A stretch of 64,000 bases of DNA. It comes from Streptomyces sp. CB02414 (lineage in GTDB: Bacteria; Actinomycetota; Actinomycetes; Streptomycetales; Streptomycetaceae). A model generated the notes under the pieces. The model was not told the DNA's origin, ran no database searches, and saw nothing but the letters and a program-made list of their open reading frames with translations. The position numbers were made by a program, and so were the translations under genes. Shown piece after piece: positions 1-7,299 of the stretch; position 1 is the first letter of the stretch, and each line of letters starts with the position of its first letter. The DNA lies in the NCBI RefSeq assembly GCF_001905385.1, contig NZ_LIPF01000005.1, positions 1-64,000 on the forward strand. The letters run 5' to 3'.

Positions 1-48
1 TGTTCAAGCACCCAGCAGGCGTGTCACCAACGTCGCGGGACAGCACAC

Positions 49-270
49 CTAGCTCCGCAGCAGCCGGAAGAACGCCTCCTCGTTCCCCGCCAGCCCCGCG
101 GCCCGCAGTGCCTGCTCGGCCTCGGCCAGCACGGACGGCGGTACGACGGCGGGCAGGGGCGCACCGGACGGTCCCGGCGCGGCGTCGAAGGCGGCCCGCA
201 CGGTGTGCAGCAGCCGCAGGTAGGCCTGCACGGCCGTGCGCTCGTGATCGGTCAGTACGGCGGTGGTCAT
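49..270 (-). CDS. small conserved-type hypothetical protein (73 aa)
   Basis: A 73-residue, mostly helical and soluble protein with no signal peptide, membrane segment or motif I recognise. It starts MTTAVLTDHERTAVQAYLRL and ends FFRLLRS. GC-rich third positions and the compact helical composition favour a real gene. It lies downstream of, and on the same strand as, the HExxH/XRE pair, but about 140 bases separate them, so co-transcription is only possible. No function is offered. Confidence 0.6.
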   Translation of the reverse strand: MTTAVLTDHERTAVQAYLRLLHTVRAAFDAAPGPSGAPLPAVVPPSVLAEAEQALRAAGLAGNEEAFFRLLRS

Positions 271-408
271 CGGTCGGCTCTCCCCACAACGACGTCAGCG
301 GTCACGCGCCCCCGCCCCCGGCGGTGGCACATCCCCAGCTTGCCGCCCGCCACTGACAATCGTGCCGAGCCGCGCCCCGTGCCGGCCCCGCGCGAGCCGA
401 TCGGGGCA

Positions 409-978
409 TCAGCCCGGGTAGCCCAGCGACGCGCCGATCCGGCCCGCCAGGTGGTCCCGCTGCACCGGGCCGCGCAGCGGCGAACCGTCCAGCCACGTCC
501 GGCACTTGCTGGCCAGCAGCAGTCCGAAGGATTCCGCCTCCTTCTCCTCGGCGAGGTCGAAGCGGGAGCGTGCGGCGACCGCGCGCACGGTGGCGCGCAA
601 GGCCTCCTCGTCCGGTTCCGGGCCGTCCCCGTCCAGCAGCCGGGCCGCGACCCCACCGCCCTCGAAGTGGTGCCCGTGGTGCCCGGCCTGCATGTGCCAC
701 AGTTCGTGCCCCAGGATCACCAACTGGTGGTCGGGCGCGGTGCGTTCCTCGACCACGACCAGGTCCTGCTCGGCCATGTCGAGCCACAGGCCGCTGGCCG
801 TCCCCGGCGGGAAGGCGGCCGCGCGGAACAGCACCGGACGGCCCCGGCGCCTGCTCATCGCCCCGCACAGCGCCGCGTACAGCTCGGCGGGCGGCGCCGG
901 GGCCGGGAGCGTCAGCTCCTCGACCAGCTCACCGCACAGGCGGCGCATCTCCTTGCCGATGCCCACGTGCCTCCCCAC
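409..978 (-). CDS. HExxH zinc-peptidase-like protein (ImmA/IrrE-type), partner of XRE regulator
   Basis: About 189 residues, with a metal-binding helix ILGHELWHMQAGHHGHH near residue 90: the HExxH signature of gluzincin peptidases. A distal acidic segment (DLAEEKEAESFG, near 145) fits the third ligand and the conserved Glu/Ala segment of ImmA/IrrE-like proteins. The start is taken as GTG at 978, two bases after the stop of the upstream XRE gene; GTG at 966 is an alternative. Family knowledge: such proteins next to XRE repressors cleave or relieve the repressor in mobile elements and stress responses. Here the coupling to an XRE gene is seen directly, while cleavage is inferred. It could instead be annotated as a toxin-antitoxin 'toxin component'. 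Confidence 0.75.
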   Translation of the reverse strand: MGRHVGIGKEMRRLCGELVEELTLPAPAPPAELYAALCGAMSRRRGRPVLFRAAAFPPGTASGLWLDMAEQDLVVVEERTAPDHQLVILGHELWHMQAGHHGHHFEGGGVAARLLDGDGPEPDEEALRATVRAVAARSRFDLAEEKEAESFGLLLASKCRTWLDGSPLRGPVQRDHLAGRIGASLGYPG

Positions 979-980
979 AC

Positions 981-1637
981 TCACGACTCGGGCCGCTTGA
1001 CGCTCTCCAGGAGCATGTCCAGCCACTCGGCGACCTTGTCGCGATGCTGGTCGGTGGGGAGTTGGGCGGCCCGCCAGGCGATGCCGCGCACGCCGTGGTC
1101 CTGGAGCAGGCGCTCCAGCGGGTCCTCGGCGGCGGCCGTCGCCGCCCGCTCCCGGTCGGCGAGCTGCTGCAGCAGTTCCTGCTCGGTGTGCTGGAGCGCG
1201 ACCGCCAGCGCCTCGGGATCCTCGGCGGTCAGGAAACCGGCGTGCACCCGGAAGAAGCGCTGGATGGCGTCGCAGTGCTCCATGGTGGGCCGCCGGTCGC
1301 CGTTGATGAGGGCGCCCGCCTGCTGCCGGGACATCCCGGCGCCGTCGGCGATCTCCTGCTGGGTGTACTTGCGGCCGTTGGGCTTGAGCCGGGTGCGGCG
1401 CAGCAGGTCCAGGCGCTGTACGAAGCGGGTCTGCACATCGGGTTCCCCGGCGGGCCGGCCGCTCAGCAGCGCCGCGGCCACGGGCTCGGGGACGCCGGAG
1501 GCGGCGGACAGGCGGCCGATGTCGAAGACCTCCGCGGGCGGCAGGCCGAGCCGGTCCGCGAGTGCGGTGACGCGGGCGACGACGGCGGGCAGCGCGGCCG
1601 TCGGCAGCGCGCCCGGACCCTCGAAGCCATCCGTCAC
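981..1637 (-). CDS. XRE-family helix-turn-helix transcriptional regulator
   Basis: 218 residues from a GTG start at 1637, chosen because AGGAGA lies 7 bases upstream; a longer reading back to 1748 lacks a ribosome binding site. The HTH lies near residues 95-135 (KYTQQEIADGAGMSRQQAGA followed by LINGDRRPTMEHCDAIQRFF), the XRE/Cro arrangement. The C-terminal third is helical and charged and may be a dimerisation or partner-binding region. The stop is within 3 bases of the start of the HExxH gene, so the two are translationally linked. A dyad at 1743-1754 lies in its leader and is a candidate autoregulatory operator. Confidence 0.85.
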   Translation of the reverse strand: MTDGFEGPGALPTAALPAVVARVTALADRLGLPPAEVFDIGRLSAASGVPEPVAAALLSGRPAGEPDVQTRFVQRLDLLRRTRLKPNGRKYTQQEIADGAGMSRQQAGALINGDRRPTMEHCDAIQRFFRVHAGFLTAEDPEALAVALQHTEQELLQQLADRERAATAAAEDPLERLLQDHGVRGIAWRAAQLPTDQHRDKVAEWLDMLLESVKRPES

Positions 1638-1742
1638 CGACAGCTCTCCTACGTCTCTCACAGGCCTCACAGGCTTCTCACAAGCGGTTGCCGTGAACTT
1701 CCCGGAGAGTAACCTGCCGCTCGAACTCACATCCAGGTCTCG

Positions 1743-1754
1743 CCACAACTGTGG
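1743..1754. promoter_or_regulatory. candidate operator dyad CCACA-ac-TGTGG
   Basis: A perfect 5-bp dyad with a 2-base centre, about 105 bases upstream of the XRE start codon, in the divergent space between the XRE gene and the MmyB-like gene. The size suits an XRE dimer. Binding is inferred; there is only one copy. Confidence 0.35.
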
Positions 1755-1793
1755 CCTATTTCAGCCGTCAACAGGCACGAAATGCCACGATAG

Positions 1794-1823
1794 TTGACAC
1801 ACCTCGCGTCGGGGCGCCAGGAT
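1794..1823 (+). promoter_or_regulatory. candidate sigma-HrdB-type promoter for the MmyB-like gene
   Basis: A consensus -35 TTGACA at 1794-1799 is followed after 18 bases by CAGGAT at 1818-1823. This places a transcript start about 40 bases before the ATG at 1870. Confidence 0.45.
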
Positions 1824-1869
1824 CGGGACGCCGCGAGAAGGCCGCATAGGCAAGAGGGGTGACCTCCCG

Positions 1870-2529
1870 ATGGCATTTCAGGCAGGAGGGCAGCGGCCGG
1901 CGCCGCGGCCCGCTCCCGCGACCCCCGAGGTCCAGGCGTATCTCCAGGACTACACGGCGCTCCTGGAGGCCGTCCCCTTTCCCTCCTTCGTCGTCGACCA
2001 CCGCTGGGACGTGGTGCTGACCAACGGCGCCTTCCGGACACTTTTCCAGGGTGCCGGACCGCACCCGACGGCGATGCCGGGCGACAACTTCCTCCGGTTC
2101 GTCCTGTTCCACCCGGACGCGTCCGCGGTCCTCGGGGACCACGAGTCGAGCTGGTGCCTGCCCATGCTGGCGCACTACGCCGCTGCCCTGGAGCGGTACG
2201 GCCACGACCCCGGCCTCCAAGCGGTCCGCCGCGACATCGCCCAGGACCCGATCATGGAGGCCGCCTACCGCCAGGGCCTGCCGCACTGGATCCGTGCCGT
2301 CGGCGCGGAGGCCGTCGAGCACGACGGCGCCGTACGGCCGCTGCACCACCCCGACCCGCGCCGGGGCACCACCGAGTGCCGGGTCGTGGTCGAGACGCCC
2401 ACGGTCCTGGCGGAGCTGGGCTACAGCCGCCTGACGCTGGTCCTGCGCGAGCCGCGCCGCACCCCGCCCCGTCTCGCACGCCCCCGCCGCACCGCGGCCC
2501 ACCTGAGAGTGGTCTCGTCCACCGAGTGA
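1870..2529 (+). CDS. MmyB-like (PAS-fold) ligand-binding protein lacking an HTH
   Basis: 219 residues resembling the ligand-binding half of MmyB-type regulators: an N-terminal helix (YLQDYTALLEAVPFPSFVVD), the segment RWDVVLTNGAFRTLF typical of the PAS-like fold, then FLRFVLFHPDA and the C-terminal part around ECRVVVETP. Full MmyB-type regulators are roughly 270-300 residues with an N-terminal XRE HTH; here the first 20 residues are a Pro/Ala-rich tail with no HTH. The C-terminus (from about residue 195) is Arg/Pro-rich and could contact nucleic acid. It faces away from an XRE gene, so a split sensor/DNA-binding pair is conceivable but unproven. Confidence 0.7.
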   Translation: MAFQAGGQRPAPRPAPATPEVQAYLQDYTALLEAVPFPSFVVDHRWDVVLTNGAFRTLFQGAGPHPTAMPGDNFLRFVLFHPDASAVLGDHESSWCLPMLAHYAAALERYGHDPGLQAVRRDIAQDPIMEAAYRQGLPHWIRAVGAEAVEHDGAVRPLHHPDPRRGTTECRVVVETPTVLAELGYSRLTLVLREPRRTPPRLARPRRTAAHLRVVSSTE

Positions 2530-2547
2530 CCGAGTGACCCAGGGCGG

Positions 2548-3255
2548 TCACTGCCGCGGCAGGTCCGACTTGACCGGGCGCTCCGCCGCGCGCTTCGCCG
2601 CCTGGATCTGCTCGTACACACGGGTGCGCAGCTCGGCGAAGCGCGGGGCCACCCGGGTGTGCACCTGGTCCCGCCCGTCCGGCAGGTCGACCTTCAGCTG
2701 CTCCCGGACGACGGTGGGGGAGGCGGAGAGCACGACCACCCGTTCGCCCAGGTAGACGGCCTCGTCGATGTCGTGCGTGACGAACAGGATCGTCATCGAG
2801 CGCTCCCGCCACAACCGCCGCACCAAGTCCTCCAGGTCGGCGCGGGTCTGCGCGTCCACCACCGCGAACGGCTCGTCCATCAGCAGCACTTCGGGCTCGT
2901 ACGCCAGCGCCCGCGCGATGGCCACCCGCTGCTGCATGCCCCCGGACAGCTGCCACGGGTACGCCCCGGCGGCGTCCGCGAGTCCCACCGAGGCGAGGGC
3001 GTCCGCGACCAGCTCACCGCGTCGCGCCCGGCTCAGGCCCTTCTTCTGCTTCAGCGGCAGTTCGACGTTCTCGCCGACCCGCATCCACGGGAACAGGCTC
3101 CGCCCGTACTCCTGGAAGACGAACGCCATGCCGTCAGGCGGGCCGTCCACCCTCCGCCCGGCCAGGAACACCTCACCGGCCGTCGGCCGCAGCAGCCCGC
3201 CCACGCATTTCAGCAGCGTCGTCTTGCCGCAGCCGGAGGGGCCGACCAGGCCGAC
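2548..3255 (-). pseudogene. ABC transporter ATP-binding subunit (SsuB/TauB type), 5'-truncated
   Basis: From LVGPSGCGKTTLLKCVGGL onward this is a normal nitrate/sulfonate/taurine-type ATPase: Walker A, a Q-loop (FVFQEYGRSLFPWM), signature LSGGMQQRVAIARAL, Walker B VLLMDEPFAVVD and the switch histidine VTHDIDEAV. Immediately upstream of Walker A the coding sequence stops resembling an ATPase. The 25-35 residues forming the first beta-strands are missing, and the DNA becomes the antisense of an IclR-type gene. The open frame continues to an ATG at 3483 through that antisense sequence, so a 311-residue chimera could be made, but it would lack a native N-terminus. No permease or binding-protein genes are nearby, consistent with loss of the rest of the operon. 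Confidence 0.75.
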
Positions 3256-3588
3256 CTGCCGGACGCCGAGATCGAGGACCGGCTGGGCCGGGCCGACCTG
3301 CGCCCGCACACCGCCCGCACCCTCACCTCGGCGGACGCCCTGCGCGCGGAACTGCGCAGGGTGCGCCGCCAGGGCTACTCCCTCGTCGACCAGGAACTCG
3401 AGGACGGCCTCAGGTCGGTCGCCGCGCCGGTGCGGGACCGGGACGGCGCGGTGGAGTCCGTACGCCGGGACCTGCTGCCGCACCTGCTGGCGCCGGTCGC
3501 CCGGATCGATGCCGACCTCCGGATCACCGGCGCGGCGATCACAGGTTCAGCACCAGCCGACGGCCGCGACAGCGCGACACACAGATGA
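3256..3588 (+). pseudogene. IclR-family regulator remnant (C-terminal part only)
   Basis: In the plus frame the translation reads LPDAEIEDRLGRADL, then ALRAELRRVRRQGYSLVDQE, LEDGLRSVAAPVRDRDG and LLPHLLAPVARIDADL, the end of the effector-binding domain of IclR regulators (PcaR/PcaU type). The whole N-terminal HTH and about half of the effector domain are absent. Between RDRDGAV and ESVRRDLL about 20 residues expected in the family are also missing, in frame. The frame has no own start and its end runs into the antisense of vanB (the native C-terminus is near 3540). It sits where a regulator of the Rieske operon might be expected. The assignment rests on family resemblance. Confidence 0.7.
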
Positions 3589-4477
3589 GCATCGTCTCCC
3601 CGGCGGCCCGTTCCTCGTCGGTGAGCACCGAGTCCCGGTGGTCCGGCTCGCCCTCGACCACGTCGGTCTCGCAGGTGCCGCAGGTGCCCTCGGTGCAGGA
3701 GTACAGCACCTCCACCCCGGCCCCGCGCACGGCGTCCAGCACGGAGACGCCGGGCGGCACGGCGACCGTGCGCCCGCTGCGCGCCAGTACGACGTCGAAC
3801 TCCTCGTCCGGGGCAGCCGGTCCGGGCTCCTTCGGGCTGAACCGCTCCACGCGCAGGACGCCGGGCGGGCAGCGCGCCTCGACCGCGTCCAGCAGCGGGC
3901 CGGGCCCGCAGCAGTAGACCAGGGTGTCCTCGGGCACGTCGTCGAGCACGGGGGCCAGGTCCAGCAGCCCCGTCTCGTCCTCGGCCTTTACGGTGACCCG
4001 GTCGCCGTAGCGCTCCAGCTCCCCGGTGAACGCCATGGTCCCGAGGGTGCGGCCTCCGTACAGCAGCGTCCACTCGGCGCCCGCGGCCTCGGCGGCGGCC
4101 AGCATCGGCAGGAGAGGGGTGATGCCGATGCCGCCGGCGACGAAGCGGTAGCGTGCGGCCGGCTCCAGCCGGAAGTGGTTGCGCGGTCCCCGCACCCGTA
4201 CCTTGTCCCCGGCCCGCAACTCCTCGTGCACGTAGGAGGACCCGCCCCGCCCCCGCGCCTCGCGCAGCACGGCGACGCGCCACGCCGTACGGTCGGTGGG
4301 GTCGCCGCACAGCGAGTACTGCCGTTCCAGGCCCGGGCCGAGCACGACGTCGATGTGGGCGCCGGGCTCCCAGCGGGGCAGTGGTTCGCCGAGCGGATGG
4401 CGCAGGGAGAGGACGAGCACGCCGTCGGCGGCGGTCTCCCGGCCGCCGACGACGAGTTCGGTCTCGTACACGGTCAT
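3539..4477 (-). CDS. vanB: vanillate demethylase-type ferredoxin reductase subunit (FNR + 2Fe-2S)
   Basis: 312 residues, phthalate-dioxygenase-reductase layout: an N-terminal flavin-binding barrel (RQYSLCG near 65), an NAD-binding domain (FVAGGIGITPLLPML near 110) and a C-terminal plant-type 2Fe-2S ferredoxin with CTEGTCGTC and a final Cys in MLICVSRC. It would pass electrons from NAD(P)H to the Rieske oxygenase encoded upstream. The ATG at 4477 overlaps the stop of the 60-residue gene (ATGA), so it is translationally coupled. Its 3' end overlaps the IclR remnant by about 50 bases. The substrate is inferred from the VanAB pattern; related O-demethylases or ring hydroxylases are possible. Confidence 0.85.
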   Translation of the reverse strand: MTVYETELVVGGRETAADGVLVLSLRHPLGEPLPRWEPGAHIDVVLGPGLERQYSLCGDPTDRTAWRVAVLREARGRGGSSYVHEELRAGDKVRVRGPRNHFRLEPAARYRFVAGGIGITPLLPMLAAAEAAGAEWTLLYGGRTLGTMAFTGELERYGDRVTVKAEDETGLLDLAPVLDDVPEDTLVYCCGPGPLLDAVEARCPPGVLRVERFSPKEPGPAAPDEEFDVVLARSGRTVAVPPGVSVLDAVRGAGVEVLYSCTEGTCGTCETDVVEGEPDHRDSVLTDEERAAGETMLICVSRCRGRRLVLNL

Positions 4478-4656
4478 GAGGTCCGTCCCCGAACGTGGTG
4501 CACGGGTGGGTGTCCTTGCGGGTGGGCGAGCATCCAGTCCCACATGGCGACCGGGTCCTCGGCGGTGTGCTCGGCGCCGCAGTGGCAGGTGCCGTGCAGG
4601 ACGTCGGTGCCCGGCAGCCAGTCGACGCGGTAGACCTCGCCGGCGCGGACGCTCAC
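4474..4656 (-). CDS. small protein (60 aa) encoded between the vanA- and vanB-like genes
   Basis: Starts with GTG at 4656, which overlaps the vanA stop as GTGA, and stops at 4474, overlapping the vanB ATG as ATGA. The sequence begins VSVRAGEVYRVDWLPGTD and contains LHGTCHCGAEHTAEDPVAMW, with a Cys-His-Cys cluster and several further His near the end (HPQGHPPVHH). The double overlap is strong evidence for translation. No family is recognised. The CxC and His-rich tail could bind metal or help assemble the oxygenase iron-sulfur centres, but that is inference. Confidence 0.75.
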   Translation of the reverse strand: MSVRAGEVYRVDWLPGTDVLHGTCHCGAEHTAEDPVAMWDWMLAHPQGHPPVHHVRGRTS

Positions 4657-5726
4657 CGGGCCGCCCGCCCGGCGGGCTCGGCGCTCTCCTCGACCAGCCG
4701 GGCGAGGATGCGGCGGGCGGCCAGGCCGCCGGTGTCGATGTTGATGCTCAGCTCCTGGTAGCCGGTGCGCTCGGAACCGAGCGTGCGCTGGAGGAGGTTG
4801 AGCGCGTCGACGTCCTGCATGACCACCGTGTGGTTGTTCTTCCGCAGGAACTCGGTGACCTCGGCGTCGTCCGTCGCCCAGTCCCGGGACACCGCCCAGA
4901 AGTCGTACACCTTGCCGTCGCCGGACGGCGTGATGGCATAGGTGATCTCGGTGTGGAAGCCGTGCGGGTCGCTGCCGTCCGCGTCGGGCACCACGCCCGT
5001 CGGGGCGACCCTGCTGTGCAGCAGATACAGGCAGGGCGCGTGGTACTCGATGTCCTGCCAGCGGTCGATGCGGCCCTCCACGCCGGTGGACTTGGCGTAG
5101 AACGGCGGGCACTCGGCGTCGTCCATGTGCCGGCTGACCCGGACGATCCCCGCGCCCTCGTCGACCTCGGTGGTGATCGGCGTCTCGGCGACCTCGGGGG
5201 TGCCGATGTAGCCGCCGTGCAGATAGGTCTCGTGGGACAGGTCGAGGAGATTGTCGACGAGCAGCCCGTAGTCGGCGTCGATCGGTTCCATGCCGCGGAC
5301 CGTGACCCAGCCGGGGGAGTCCAGGTGCCGGGCCCGCGGCACGGTCTCCGGGTCGGCGAGGGCGGGGTCGCCGATCCACACCCACACCAGGGAGTCCTGT
5401 TCGAGGACCGGGTAGGAGGCGACGCGTGCGGTGCGCGGGACGCGCTTCTGGCCCGGCACGTACACGCAGGTGCCGGTCGTGTCGTAGGTGAACCCGTGGT
5501 AGCCGCACACGATCCGGTCGCCGTCGAGCCGCGTCGGCGGCTCGGACAGCGGATAACGGCGGTGCACGCACCGGTCGTGCAGGACGACCGGGGTGCCGTC
5601 CTCCTCGGAGCGGTAGAGGACGAGCGGCTCACCGAGGACCGTCCGTCCCAGCAACTCGCGTCCGACCTCGTGGCTGTAGGCGGCGACGTACCACTGGTTC
5701 CGTGCGAAGGCGGTCATGTGCGGCAT
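4653..5726 (-). CDS. vanA: Rieske oxygenase, vanillate O-demethylase oxygenase subunit type
   Basis: 357 residues. The Rieske 2Fe-2S motif is CVHRRYPLSE followed by CGYHGFTYD (C-x-H and C-x2-H) near residues 48-70. The mononuclear iron site is in DNLLDLSHETYLHGG near 160 (D-x2-H-x4-H). Length and layout fit the VanA/PobA-type single-component oxygenases that O-demethylate vanillate to protocatechuate with formaldehyde release. It is first in a tight operon with the small ORF and vanB. The pca operon 10 kb away would consume protocatechuate, which supports but does not prove vanillate as substrate. The IclR-type regulator expected nearby survives only as a remnant. Confidence 0.85.
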   Translation of the reverse strand: MPHMTAFARNQWYVAAYSHEVGRELLGRTVLGEPLVLYRSEEDGTPVVLHDRCVHRRYPLSEPPTRLDGDRIVCGYHGFTYDTTGTCVYVPGQKRVPRTARVASYPVLEQDSLVWVWIGDPALADPETVPRARHLDSPGWVTVRGMEPIDADYGLLVDNLLDLSHETYLHGGYIGTPEVAETPITTEVDEGAGIVRVSRHMDDAECPPFYAKSTGVEGRIDRWQDIEYHAPCLYLLHSRVAPTGVVPDADGSDPHGFHTEITYAITPSGDGKVYDFWAVSRDWATDDAEVTEFLRKNNHTVVMQDVDALNLLQRTLGSERTGYQELSINIDTGGLAARRILARLVEESAEPAGRAAR

Positions 5727-5833
5727 CGTTGCGGCTCCCGTCCGTCGTGGGTGCTGGCATCGTGGGCGAGGGCCCCGGGGCGGGGCAACGCCGCTTCCGC
5801 CGGGCGGAAGCCGTCGTGCTCACGCCCCGGACG

Positions 5834-7117
5834 TCAGCGCTCCAGCTCCTTGTGCGCCGTCTCCGGCAGCCGCAGGTACACCAGCGAGGAGAGCAGGCAG
5901 AGCACGGCGACGTACCAGGGGAAGAGCCCGGAGTGGCCGAGGTCCTTGAACAGCGTGCCCACGTACGGCGCCGTGCCGCCGAACAGGGCGACGGTGAGGG
6001 AGTAGGGGAAGCCGATGCCCGCCGCCCGCACCCGGGGCGGGAAGACCTCGGCGTTGACGGCCGCGCTGATCGAGGTGAAGCCGGTCAGCAGGATCATGCC
6101 GGCGCACTGCACGAGCAGCAGCACGGCGAACGAGTCGCGCAGGGCGTGCAGCATCGGCACGCTGAGCAGGGCGAAGCCCACGCCGAAGAACAGGAGCAGC
6201 GGACGGCGGCCGAACCGGTCGGACAGCATCCCGCCGAGCGGCTGGAGCAGCGCGAAGAAGGCCAGCGAGATGGTGCCCGCCAGCAGCGCGTCCGACTTGT
6301 CCAGCCCGGTGTTGAGCTCCGCGTACGTCGGCAGGTACGACGTCCAGGTGTAGTAGGCGATGGTGCCGCCCGCCGTGATGCCGCAGATCAGCAGCGACTC
6401 GCGCGGATGGCGCCGCAGCGCCTCGAACAGGCCGGGACGCGGTGCCCGCTGCTGCTCCGCACTGCGGGTCTCCTCGGCGCCCTGCCGGATCCAGAAGCCG
6501 ACCAGGCTGAGCACCGCCCCGAGGACGAACGGCACGCGCCAGCCCCAGCCGTTCATCCGGTCCTCGCTGAGCGTGTTCACCAGCACCGTCGCCACACCCG
6601 ACGCGACGAGCTGCCCGGCCGTGGTCGAGACGTACTGGAAGCTGGAGAACAGCCCGCGCCGGCCGGGCCCCGCCGACTCCACCAGGAAGGTCGTCGAGGC
6701 CGCGAACTCGCCGCCCACCGACAGCCCCTGGAGCAGCCGCGCGGCGACCAGCACCACCGGGGCGAGCACACCGGCCGCCGCGTAGGTCGGGGTCAGGCCG
6801 ACCAGCAGGCTGCTGCCGCCCATCAACAGGATGGTGACCGTCAGGGCGGCACGCCGTCCGCGCCGGTCGGCGATCGCCCCCATCAGCAGTCCGCCGACGG
6901 GCCGCATGAAGAACCCCACCGCGAACACGGCGAACGTCGACAGCAGCGGCACCAGCGAGTTGTCCGCGCTCTTCGGGAAGACCTGGTCGGCGATGTAGGT
7001 GGCCAGGAAGGTGTACGCGTACCAGTCGTACCACTCCACGGCGTTGCCCACCGAGGCGGCGAGGAGCTGCCGTACGGGCCGGCGGGTGGGCGGGGCCTCC
7101 ACGTGCATGCGTGTCAT
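5834..7117 (-). CDS. MHS-family MFS metabolite/H+ symporter
   Basis: About 427 residues with 12 predicted membrane segments and metabolite:H+ symporter marks: NAVEWYDWYAYTFLATYI in helix 1, the loop GAIADRRGRRAAL after helix 2, GLSVGGEFAAS in helix 5 and DRFGRRPLLL in the second half. The family moves alpha-ketoglutarate, shikimate, proline/betaine and aromatic acids. Position 107 bases from vanA on the same strand suggests uptake of the Rieske substrate. The start is ambiguous: ATG at 7117 is used here, ATG at 7129 adds four residues. The 5727-5833 gap holds no other gene. Confidence 0.8.
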   Translation of the reverse strand: MTRMHVEAPPTRRPVRQLLAASVGNAVEWYDWYAYTFLATYIADQVFPKSADNSLVPLLSTFAVFAVGFFMRPVGGLLMGAIADRRGRRAALTVTILLMGGSSLLVGLTPTYAAAGVLAPVVLVAARLLQGLSVGGEFAASTTFLVESAGPGRRGLFSSFQYVSTTAGQLVASGVATVLVNTLSEDRMNGWGWRVPFVLGAVLSLVGFWIRQGAEETRSAEQQRAPRPGLFEALRRHPRESLLICGITAGGTIAYYTWTSYLPTYAELNTGLDKSDALLAGTISLAFFALLQPLGGMLSDRFGRRPLLLFFGVGFALLSVPMLHALRDSFAVLLLVQCAGMILLTGFTSISAAVNAEVFPPRVRAAGIGFPYSLTVALFGGTAPYVGTLFKDLGHSGLFPWYVAVLCLLSSLVYLRLPETAHKELER

Positions 7118-7299
7118 GATCGCGACCATCCCCGGGCGGCGGACCCGTCACACCTCGCGTACGGAGGACTTTCACACGGGCGCCACCGGACCCTTCCCTG
7201 ACGTTTGCTGCTCCTGGAACACTCCTTTCGCGCGCATTACGTCATCATCCGGCTCCGTCCGGCCGGTTGAACCCCCCAAGGCGAAAGGCATGTCACCCC

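Noticed and set aside
2548..3483. 311-residue ABC ATPase accepted as an intact gene
   Set aside because: The first 75 residues have no ATPase character and are the exact antisense of IclR-like sequence, so only the part from just before Walker A is kept, as a truncated gene.
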